Shown: positions 54,430 through 64,000 of the stretch, piece after piece
How positions within the stretch are numbered: the first letter of the stretch is position 1
Layout: each line of letters starts with the position of its first letter
Origin: Anthoceros angustus
Lineage: Eukaryota; Streptophyta; Anthocerotopsida; Anthocerotales; Anthocerotaceae
Direction: 5' to 3'
Length of the DNA stretch: 64,000 nt
NCBI GenBank assembly: GCA_010909165.1
Contig: VJWM01000192.1
Coordinates: forward strand, 248,001-312,000
Position numbers and translations under genes: made by a program
Notes under the pieces: model-generated
What the model saw: only the letters and a program-made list of their open reading frames with translations
What the model was told of the DNA's origin: nothing
Database searches by the model: none

Positions 54430-55240
54430 CCTAGGATAAGAAGGCACTCTGGTGCAAATGGGTGTACAAGATGAAGGTCATACCCTTGATGGCAAACCAA
54501 AGTACAAGGCCCGATTGGTTGCTAAGGGTTTCAAGCAACAACAGGCATTGACTTTGATGAGATTTTCTCACCGATAGTCAAAATGACAACTTTGCGATGT
54601 GTTCTTGCTTTGGTTGCGAGGATGATATGGAACTTGTATGCGGATGGATGTCAAGGCGGCATTCTTGCATGGTGACCTTCAAGAGGCGTCTACATGCGGC
54701 AACGGAAGGTTTTGTTGAGAAGGGCAAGCATCTATGCGAGGTTGAGGAAGAGCCTTTATGGTTTGAAACAGGCACCGGTGGTATCACAAGTTCCACTCAT
54801 TTATGCTTTCTCAAGGCTACAAGCGTGGCGATGAGGATCATTGCCTCTATCTGAAGCAAGCTAAGGATCAAAGCTTGCTCATTTGATCCTCTATGTGGAT
54901 GATATGCTAATTCTTTGGAGCGATCTTGATGAGATTTGTTGAAGTCAAAGTTGAATGCTCACTTTGAAATAGCGGACTTGGGAGGCGAGCCATATACTTG
55001 GCATGCGTATTCGTCGGAGCAGACATAAGCGTGCTTTATTTGTCTCGACGGAATACATTAACAGTGTGCGTTTCAACATGGAGAAGGGAAGCCATTGGGT
55101 ACTCCATTGCCTCCATATGTGAAACTTTCAAGCGGATTGCCCAAGCTACGAGGAGGACAAAGTGAAATGGAGAAGGTCCCATACTCATCGGTGTAGGGAG
55201 TTTGATGTATGCAATGATTGCTACGTCACGACATTGCCTT
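54430..55240 (+). pseudogene. Copia reverse transcriptase remnant
   Basis: WCKWVYKMKV, PKYKARLVAKGFKQQQ, DFDEIFSPIVKMTTLRCVL, MELVCGWMSRRHSC (shifted QMDVKAAFLHG), and ILYVDDMLIL with an intact YVDD (54,889-54,900). The GSLMYAMIATSRH block is at 55,196-55,240. Broken by at least six frame changes. Confidence 0.85.
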
Positions 55241-55249
55241 TGCGGTGGG

Positions 55250-55775
55250 AGTGGTTAGCGAGTTTATGTCAAACCACAGCAAGAAGCATTGGGAGGCGAT
55301 AAAAGGAGTTATGAGGTATCGAATGGTACAAAAGCTTTGTGCATATGTTTTGGTAGTGAAGATGCATGTGTGGTTGGGTACAGATCTTTGATTATGCGAG
55401 GATATGGACAAAGGAGGTCCACATCAGTTATGTCTTCACGTGCCTTTGGAGGCGATCTCATGGCGATCTCGTTTGCGATCGTGCATTCGCTATCTACCAG
55501 GAGTATGTTGCAGAGGCTTGCAAGGAAGCCATATGGCTTGCTCGTTTAGTGGGAGACTTGGGGATCAAGGTTGGCTGCCGGTGTTGCATTGTGATAGCAG
55601 TGCTATCAATTGGCAAAGAATCCGATGTTTCATGCGAAGACTAAACATGTGGATGTGAAGTATCACTTCATTCGAGAGGTGTTGGACGAGAACTTGTCAA
55701 GGTTCACACGGCGAACCTAGATATTCTTACCAAGGGACTCTCTCTGACAATTTGCACAAGCTCGGACAACATGGG
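55250..55775 (+). pseudogene. Copia RNase H remnant
   Basis: EALGGDKRSYEV-type sequence, then VVGY and YAGYMDKRRSTSGY-type segments, then ARLVGDLGIKV, HCDSSAIN and NPMFHAKTKHVDVKYHFIRE with ADILTKGL near 55,722-55,745. This is the canonical C-terminus of copia pol. Confidence 0.82.
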
Positions 55776-55820
55776 CAGATAGTCCATTCTCCTCGGTAAA
55801 TTGGCCTTTAAGTGGGAGGT

Positions 55821-56100
55821 TGTAAGGGTATTAAAGCCCAATGTACTTAGACTAATACACTTAGTCTAAGTTAGGTGTCGATTAAGTATCATTAGTTTAG
55901 CTTGCTAATCACTAGGAAGCTTCTTGTGCTCCTTCCTAGGAGCTTCTTGTGGAGCTTCCTAGGAGCCTATTGGAGGTATAAATACCCTCCAAGCCTCATC
56001 TCAATGTGAGAGCTACTCTGCCTCCTCCTCTCCTTTTTCCACCAAAGATGGTCGCCCGATCCTTCATCCTTCACTGGATAGACGCGTCTTCTTTAAGACG
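55821..56100 (+). repeat. 3' LTR of the + strand copia element (right end not determined)
   Basis: Begins TGTAAGGGTATTAAAGCCC right after the polypurine tract AAGTGGGAGGT. It contains a tandem GGAGCTTC(C)TAGGAGC repeat (55,916-55,975) and GGTATAAATACC at 55,976 as a TATA box, followed by a transcribed-looking leader. The outer end is not identifiable because no second copy is present. Confidence 0.65.
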
Positions 56101-58790
56101 AATCGCAACTGTGTGGGTGTCGTTGTAGGTTGAGGCTTGGTGAATTCTGAAGCAAGGCAAAGTGTAGGCTGGTAGAGGAGCGTGAGGCTTTGCTTGTTTA
56201 GAAGGTCGAGGTAGTGTGGCTGGTGGTGACGGATTCTCAAGATTCTGACTGCTCCCCAAGTCTCATGGGACGAAAACCCAACGTCACGAAACGATGGGAT
56301 AAGTGTGGCGCTGGAGGGTGCATCTGAAGCCCGGATCCGCCTCCCACACTCCATGTGTTCGCCCGCCAACAAGGCATGAAGTCGCCCTCCACCAAGGTGA
56401 AGCAGCCTCAACGATCATGTCTACCGCCTGAGCGGTAATGGCCTTCGCTATTCACTTTGAAATCAGATGCAAAGAAATGGTCCACCCTGCTGTGAGTGAA
56501 CAAAACCCTCGATCGATACCAGAAGTTTGCCCCAATTGTCACAATAGTGACAATGCTCATGCCGTAGATGGGTCGTAAGCATGGACCTTAACGCATAACT
56601 GGGCCACCCACGTAAGGTAACGACGTTGATCCCAATAGGGCCCCTCTCGCACATATATGTGTTTCCACATCCACTTGTGAAATTGTGCCTCCTCCGCAAT
56701 GACGTCCGCAAGTTCCCACCAATCCAATGCCTTGTTGGGTGCCGAGGTAATTTCTCCAAATTGGGCCACCGCACCACCGAAGTGTGAACAAGTGCTCTCC
56801 CAACATGGCCACAATACAATTTCTCCCTTGCGCCTCAACCGAGGACGACGATGTGTTCACGCCAATTCTCTGAGTGCCTCAACCGCTTGGTGCACGAATA
56901 TTGCGAGCTCCTTTGCTCGACCTAGGAACCCAAGACCCAACCTTTCGAAGCTCCCAAACTTTCCTGCTCGCCGAGCCGCCGCGAAGACACGCCCATCATC
57001 CTCCAAACTTGCTCTTGCGTGACAAACCGATGATGCATTTGCAACCCCGCCTCCATGACTTGGAGCACCCACCTACCCTCTCCCCCCCACACATATGGGG
57101 TGTGCACATCGCCAAAGTGACGCCCACACGCACACCTTCTCATCGCTTTCCACCGCCCGAGGGCTGCACTCCAAATTGAGACACAGCACATCTGCCATCC
57201 GGTTTTTCCGGCGGTGGAGTTGGTCGCCGGAGTCGGACTCAACCCGAATGTGCACGCCACCACAATCGCGGCCGTCGGCACGCCTTATGCCTGCGGTACT
57301 CTATGGGCGGTTCGCCATTGCCAATGATACCAGGCTCCATGTGTTGTCGTAATTGGCCGACATCGGGCAAGTAGTAAGGCTCTGTGTGCCATCCATGGCG
57401 GTCCCGTGGCGCGAGAAATGTGTAAAGGTAAGCAGGCAAAGTGCGCATATGCAAGCAAGTGCAAATAGAATGGGAGTCAACCTCGAGTGACAAACACGCT
57501 TTAATCGTGAACTTTGGGAAGGCAATGCTTTCAACTTTACTTCAATTCAACAACTTCGCTTACACACACCCTTTGTGGAAGTGCTACAAAACTCCAACAT
57601 CCTCCGGCGATTCCCAATCGTGGTGCACTTGTTGTCTGGTCATGGCATGTTTGCGTGCCCCATCAGAAATAAACACCTAGGATACCGGCATCTGCCACTT
57701 GCAACGTCTTCTGGCAAACGGCTAGTGCAGGCTTGCAATGCGGCGACGACAGTTTGGAATGCTTCGTCTTCAAATGGAGGTTGCGGCCTTCTCCGCCACA
57801 TTGTGACCGTGTGTTGGGTGATGTTGGGAGCTCCATGTCTTCGGTCTGTGGAAAACTCTTCTCGGTCTGTGCATACATCTTCGCGCATATGAGGAGAACT
57901 CTGGACGTTGTTGCGGCGATAGCCTTCCGATGGACGCAACGGAAAGAATCGATCGCCGACTATACCTGGTGTTGGCAAATGCCAGTCTACCAATGCCTCG
58001 TACCACGGGGCATTGGCGTGTGGTAATGCAGCCATCTCCTCAAGCCCGACAGTGATGCCATCCAATGTTAGCTGTTCATCGACAATATAACAAGGTTCGT
58101 CTGTTGCTGGTTGGCATCGACCTGGAAAGTGGGTGTGCGTGGTATGTGAGAGAGGTGGTGCTGGCCCATGTCGCATTTGAAGTCTATTGTGAACATCCAC
58201 ATGTGATGATAGATGCCGCCCATGAGAATACGAACGGAGAAGCAGAGTGCGTTGTTGGCGTCCCATCCTTCTCATCAACGAGCTCGATACCCGCATGTCG
58301 TCGGGAAAGTGAGCGTGCCTCCAATGCCTTTCTATGGACGACACGTAAACATTCTTCAGCCGGGTGGGGTATTTTGAGTTTGAACCATCGGTTGCAATGC
58401 CGCGTATCTAATCCGGACTTGAGACATGCTATGTCCATGCCCGCCGAACATAGCAACACCCATCCTCGCACATTTCACAAAGAAACATTGTGAGGAAACT
58501 ATCCGTCGTTGGTATCGAAGCGAGTGCCGTGGAATATGCAAGCATGTTCTCCTACTTGATTACGTGACTTGTTTAAGGTTATGCATCTCATTTATTTTTT
58601 CGGGCTTTCAATGCACAGAGGAATTTGCGCCCCTCGCCCATTCCCGAGGATGAGACGTGGGCATGCCGCCATTCCCGCTAGGTGCGGTTTGAATCCATCC
58701 GATGAGCAACACATGTCTCCTCCACTCGGCGACATCAATACGCCACAAAGAACTGATGTATTAATTTATGCCCACCCACCGTGATTGAGG
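56101..58790. other. Unassigned sequence between the copia LTR and the CACTA element
   Basis: Several minus-strand open stretches (56557-56838 with WWELADVIAEEAQFHKWMW, 56922-57281, 57640-58344 with 234 codons) overlap + strand ones. None carries a motif I recognise. The minus-strand set may be a decayed gene of the same transposon or an older insertion. 56,101-56,430 may still be LTR. Confidence 0.3.
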
Positions 58791-58799
58791 AGAACGAAC

Positions 58800-61390
58800 G
58801 CTCGATGGCGGCACATGGTATGGATGATGTGGACATCGATGACAAGATGGCGGTTGGGATCCCCAACAAGTGCCCATGATGAAAAAAATTGCGGAAACAC
58901 CATTGTTCACAAAGTTGCGAACATTGCGCTACGTAAACTTCTCTCACTGCGACACTTCTGCTCCTATCAATCCAATCCAAGTTCGGTATATCTGATGTTG
59001 CCATGACAGCTATATTGGAGGCTCTTCGCCACTACGCATCGAAACTCGCTGCCACGGTCCATGGCGGAGGCAAAGAAAACCCTATATATGTTTGGGCCCA
59101 AGGTCGAAAAGATTCACGCCTGTGTTAATGACTGTTTGCTTTTCCGTGGACCATATGCTTCCGAAATTTGCCAGAAATGTGCATCGGCCAGATATGTGTC
59201 TGGCACGGGTCTACCAAATGGTACTAGGAGAAAAAGTCCTCCGCATTCTCAAGTCGACCGTATGGACGTAGACAACCGCGCTCATGACTTCGTGACAATG
59301 CGGAGCGTGGATGGTTCCATGGGCATCATCGATACACCGCATGGGCGTTTCGGATGGGTTGGACGGTTTTGGCTTGGAACCGCCAAATATTCGCTTTTGC
59401 TCGCCAGATGGGTTTAATCCTTTTGGGCATAAGTCTACATCCCATTCCATTTGGCGTGTTGTTGTGCACAACCTACCACCATGGTTGAGTACAAGTCTCA
59501 CAATATCATAATGCCAATTATAGTGCGGGCCCCACATTGTCCCGAATTTCGATGTCTACATGGAGCCACTATTGCAGGAGTTGAGTGACCTTTGTGGGAT
59601 ACCAATGGAAGACTTCTCATTAAGGCAGCCCAGAAATTCATGCGCTATTTTGCACACGATAGCCGATTGGGCTTGGGAACATTGTCGGGGTTTCGTGAAA
59701 GGGTCAGCATGTATGGAATGTTGGGATGCATTAGGATCCCGGCGGGCGAAGAACCTTCAAAGGAGGTATATCGCCGATGCCACCCAACCACCCCACGCCG
59801 CCTTCATTCAATATGTACAATGGCGAAGTGGAAAGGCGCTCACGCCACACGCACCAACTTATGCCACGGTCATCTCCGACATGGAACATAGGGAGAAAGC
59901 AACATCGAGGAGTTGAGGGAGCGAGGGTTGTTCGGCACCCGCCGTCGTCGCCGTGGGTTCAAATATTTACCATATTGGAGGGATATGCGAGTGGGCAGAA
60001 GGATGTGATGCACGTTGAAAGAAACAATGCGAGACTATCCGCACACTCTAACAGGAGAAAAGGATGACTTGAAATCCCGGTTGGACATGGAAGAATACGG
60101 TGGGAAGCACGACTTGTGGCCTCGTGGAGCCAATAGGGACCAATATACTCCGACGTATGTGTTATCGCTCCGGACTTGGAGAAGGTTATGAAGGAAATGC
60201 AAGCAATCAAACTACCCACGGATATGCTTCTAACATCGCAAAAAGCTAGCTCGCAAAGTGGGAGTTTAAAAGCACACGATCATATGTACTAATGGAAATA
60301 TACTTCCCAATTGTTTTAAGGGGAAGAATTAAACCAGATGTGTACAAGGCGGTGGCCGGGTTGAGCAAACTTTATCGGTGGATATGCCGAGAATCCTGTG
60401 GCATGAGGTGGGAAGAATGCAAGTGAGTGCATCAAAGTCATGTGCGACTTGGAGAGGAATTCCCACCTAAATTGTTTGATATTTCCACCCACCTCATTAT
60501 TCATCTTGTGGATGAGGTCGCACTTCTGGGCCCTGTTCATGTCAGATGGATGTATCCGGTTGAAAGATATCTAGGAAGGAGGAAGGAAGACATCCGACAA
60601 CGCAGCAAACCGGAGGGAAGCATGGCAGAGGGGTATGTTCGAGAGGAGGCTGTCATGTTTGCAAAGGCTTACCTTCGGCGACATCATCCGCAAACAGCCC
60701 ATATTTACGGTGAGAAAGATGATCACGACGTGAACTGCTAGGAATGGGGCCACAAGTTCACCACGTGAGCTCCACCAGTCCACAATTTTGTGTTGAGACA
60801 CACGATGGTTCTTGACCCCTTCCTACAACTTTACAACGAAGAGGTCATGGATGTTGATGATGAAGAGCAATCTTTCCGCGGTTCTGCGCCGGGATTACGG
60901 AAGGTGGGAGTCATCTGACTTATGATCTGTTGCCATAATGGATGGGCCTTCTATTTTGGCGACTACTTATAGGCACATGTGGAGCAATGGTAGCCACCTA
61001 CGCACCTTTGCAGCAGACGAAGACCGTCGCGCCACTCAGGACAACGGAGTTTGTACAAAGTATGTCATGGGAGACGGTGTACAGCGGACATACTATGGCA
61101 ATGTAGCGGAAATAATTCGAGTGCAGGATTCGAGCCAATGGTCCTTAAGGTCAAGTGGTTTGAGTGTAATCCAAGTGGGAGATCCCAATCCATTCGCGAA
61201 ACTTACGGTGGATTTGATCTCGTGTTCAAAGGCACGCACACATATGTTGCGTATGGAGTTGACACCCTTTCATATGGCCACATCAAGTTACATAATGCAT
61301 ATTCCATGCTAAAGCACAGGCGGAGAATAGAGGCTGGGCTTTATGTGCACGCGCTGCGGGTGGAGGGAGAGCGAGTCGACTGAATAAGGA
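58800..61390 (+). pseudogene. CACTA (En/Spm) transposase, TNP2-like
   Basis: Cut-and-paste transposase of a CACTA DNA transposon, read + strand through many frame changes. DDVDIDDKMAVGIPNK and ILEALRHYASKLAA start it. Then KIHACVNDCLLFRGPYASEI with CQKCASARY (59,110-59,200), SPDGFNPFGHKSTSHSIW (59,410-59,460), NLPPWLS, YMEPLLQELSDL, GLGTLSGF, KDVMHVERNNARL (59,998-60,040), EEFPPKLFDISTHLIIHLVDE and GPVHVRWMYPVERYLGRRK (60,450-60,580), MAEGYVREEAVMFAKAYL and, C-terminally, DNGVCTKYVM with TYYGNVAEI (61,040-61,110). The blocks and order match TNP2 proteins throughout. No intact frame exceeds about 124 codons. Confidence 0.88.
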
Positions 61391-64000
61391 CTCGGGGGCT
61401 TCATAGAATTTTCTTCTTATGCGACTTGAGTTGGAACACGTATGAACATGGGTTTCATTACAAAAAAAAGCAACCGCGGGCTTGGCGCGACATTGGGACA
61501 CACTCCGCCGCTCTAAGGCTTATCGCCGCAACGCTCTGACCGAGTATAGGACCCACCATGTCCGCCGCTCTTCTCCAAACCATTCCGCAATGGGAGATCC
61601 GCACCAGTCCATCCAATGTGTAATATCTAGCAACAATGACCCACCTCCAAGACACGCCTCCGCATCCAAAACCTCGCCCGCCCGCAAAGTTGCAAGCCAT
61701 CGCCGCGCGCCTTCATCGGAAGTTGGGGCGCCGGTGGAAGCGGCGGTGCCCAGCGCCCGCCACGTTTGATGGTACCCTCCACCTCGGCAAGAAATTGGTG
61801 TATCCGTTGCTTCCATCCGGCGCCGCCATGCCCATTACACTGCACACCTACAAAGCCGCCCAAACCATAAGATACGAAGACGATCAGCAAAGACAATATG
61901 GCCAATTGAATGAAAGCGCGAAATCCAAGGCAATCGACCGACCGCAGTCTTCAATGCAAACCAGGGCAAATGGGTGGGAGGGAGGAGGCGAAATGGAAGC
62001 CTTATATCCCGAGAAAGGCTGCATGATGCATGACGAGGATGGACTCACGCGCTACCGTCGACAAGTGTGAAGCGTGCATGGAAATATTCACCGCCGCTGG
62101 CCACCGTCTGAGAGAACGGCTTTCCATTTTAATGTTCCACCATACAATGCTATATACCATGTTTGAGGAGAGGCGGTGTCCTTGGAACATGGTCTTTTCC
62201 CAACAAGATACCATGTCATCGAACCATGATATTTCCGCTCATACCATGCTCCTTGGAACATGGGGATGTCATGATACTCAGATACATAGGGCGGAAATTA
62301 TGCATTTGTGTATGTACCTTGTTCCTTGGACCATGGTACTTTGCACAAACCATGTCGTGGGGACATGGTGATGGCATGGGAGGAAGTTCCTTGGTTGATG
62401 GGTTCGATGCCTATATATGTCATGCTATATATATGGCTGGTAAATGGGATGAATGACATATTGAATGTGACAACCGCGTGCATGCACTTGAGTCATCATG
62501 ATGCTTGGCTGGCACGCGTTCCTCAAAGTTGTCGGAGGCACGCCGGCCCGCGAAAGGAATGTGACACCACGCATGTTCCTGGGCATCAACTTCAGTCATC
62601 ACTGCGTATGTGCAAGACACCTGCCTCTCAATCCATACATGGCTCCCCAGGGGAAGGCATTTGCCTCCCTCGCAAAGTATATGTTATATGAGTTGTGTAA
62701 ATTTCTGGCTATAGGGAATGAAACTAAAATAGAGATTTCAGAAATGTCCCTCAATGGAAACTGTAACGTGCAGGGCTGTAACGAACGGCACTCGTTATGC
62801 CATAACAAGAGATTACTTGAAGTGTAACAAGACATGCATGCCACCGCTCAAAATGGCGTGTCCTTGACCACCGCTCGCGCTGTCTGCATGCAGGAAGCGG
62901 GGTGCATGGGGTTTTGTGCAGGGTTATTTGAAAGGCAGATCATTTATCACAAGCCATCACAACTTCACTCAAATCTTATCGGCAGATCTCCGCACCACCG
63001 CCGACAGGGAGTACTGGATGGCTCCTACCATGGACTAATTTTCCTTGGTGCAAGTCATTTCAACAACGTGGCGAAGAAACCGCCCAGGCAACGGATGGTC
63101 TCAGTAACCCCGACGCCTTCCATACCTTAATTAGGCGGTAAGCCACATGGTTAGCACTAAGTCACTAAAGGTGGTCATCAACATGAGGCGAATGGTTATG
63201 AACATGGTGGCGGCATTGAGGAATTCAACCTCCATCTCCACCACTTGCAGTGGGGGAGATACACGATCACCATGGAGTTCCCACACGGTGAACCAGATTC
63301 GATCCGTCTCATTCCAGCGAGTGTCCGTCAGGAAGCCCATGAAGCGATGCCGCCGCTCGCGGTACCCGATTTCGACGCTTGGACTATCGAGGCAAATGCA
63401 CCGGTCATCCGAGGCGAAGACGGCGGCAGTTGCCAGCCGCCCGAACGCTCACCCCTATATCCACCCGACGGCGCAAGATTCAGCGAGGAGGTCAAGGAAA
63501 TCTGTGATCGACTTCGGTATCGTCGCATGTCGCATTGCATAATGCTTGGGGTCGAACTTTGTTGGTGGGCAAGCTGGCGGCTACGCATTTCACGTTTCAT
63601 CAGATGTCCTTGCTCCAGTGATCGCTACTCGTCCTTCCCTTACCTTCGGATCGATCTCTTGGTTTGAAGTGTATCTCCTTCCTTCCGGGAAGTGTTTTGT
63701 CTGCGAGCGAGTCCTAGCTGTGGACGACCTACTCGTACCAGGAGGCCGTGAGCAGTGACCACAATTCCGTATAGGTGCTCCCGCTGACAGCGGACCGGAC
63801 AACTCCTGCGCGCCGTGACATGTCTTACAGGGTTTTGGTGGATGGCTCACGCCAACTCAAACTGCATCTTAATGGCCTCGTGATGAGGTTCACTTGACCC
63901 AGTGTCGTGCGTCCTTAATCACGCACCAGCGATTTCTACAACCACCGCGCCCCAGGTCCGGGTATTATGAGATACCACTCTTACCTCCACGTTCTTGGCC
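61391..64000. other. 3' part of the CACTA element and unassigned sequence
   Basis: A + strand open stretch (61636-62070) follows the transposase but has no recognised domain. Between 62,155 and 62,420 the motif CCATG/CATGG recurs more than ten times, including two copies of CCTTGGAACATGG and one CCTTGGACCATGG; this could be a subterminal repeat region of the CACTA element (inference). From 62,450 to the end no gene or repeat pair is identified; 63131-63340 and 63245-63667 are overlapping open frames of opposite strand without motifs. Confidence 0.35.

Larger units (their letters stand above)
52140..56100 (+). mobile_element. Ty1/copia LTR retrotransposon, + strand, with 3' LTR
   Basis: Order gag (zinc knuckle at 52.72), protease (52.9), integrase (53.35-53.9), RT (54.43-55.2), RNase H (55.25-55.77), polypurine tract (55810-55820) and 3' LTR (from 55821). 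This is a different copia lineage from the minus-strand element: the RNase H signature is TKHVDVKYHFIRE against TKHIEIQHHYIRD. Many frameshifts. No 5' LTR homologous to the 3' LTR was found. Confidence 0.85.

Noticed and set aside
57640-58344. 234-codon minus-strand frame as a host gene
   Set aside because: Longest open frame of its region but without recognisable domain, introns or start context. It lies between two transposons and overlaps + strand frames; kept only as unassigned sequence.

Overview
The window reads as nuclear DNA of a streptophyte (a land plant or a close streptophyte-algal relative). Spliceosomal genes with GT..AG introns of roughly 75-400 bp encode plant-type plastid proteins, and the long remainder is decayed plant-type transposons. 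Short introns, GC-rich coding sequence and a retrotransposon family carrying its own cytosine methyltransferase point away from seed plants, but the sequence alone does not fix the species.

The left arm (1-13,744) is a compact genic island, all on the + strand: the 3' exons of an unidentified gene; a complete 16-exon starch synthase IV gene (SS4, plastid starch-granule initiation); a 3-exon PLATZ zinc-binding regulator with a microsatellite-rich upstream region; and a 14-exon gene for an OEP40-like plastid outer-envelope beta-barrel protein. At least two of these act in the plastid (starch priming and envelope solute exchange).

From about 14 kb to the end no host gene could be supported. The interval is a mosaic of broken mobile elements: a minus-strand Ty3/gypsy fragment (protease plus the start of a DNA methyltransferase, 14.2-15.3 kb); a nearly full-length + strand Ty3/gypsy element (16.1-25.35 kb) with LTR, PBS-like site, gag, protease, C5-type DNA methyltransferase, RT, RNase H, integrase and a terminal PHD finger; a minus-strand gene of the DUF7869-like type split by a CATG-rich repeat domain (27.2-29.4 kb); gypsy integrase ends at 29.6-30.2 and 47.3-47.6 kb; two coiled-coil gag-like elements whose C-terminal QPTxVG repeats are written in palindromic DNA (31.2-32.9 and 49.4-50.5 kb); a minus-strand Tat/Athila-like element with a tRNA-Asp primer site (34.6-36.05 kb and beyond); a minus-strand Ty1/copia element bounded by two short LTRs (40.26-46.36 kb), one of which holds a SINE-like insertion; a + strand Ty1/copia element with a 3' LTR (52.2-56 kb); and a CACTA (En/Spm) TNP2 transposase (58.8-61.4 kb).

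The standout is the methyltransferase-bearing gypsy family, present twice in opposite orientations within 12 kb, with a PHD finger at the pol C-terminus of the fuller copy. All transposon reading frames are broken by stops and small indels, so these are relics. Domain calls rest on conserved motifs read through frame changes.
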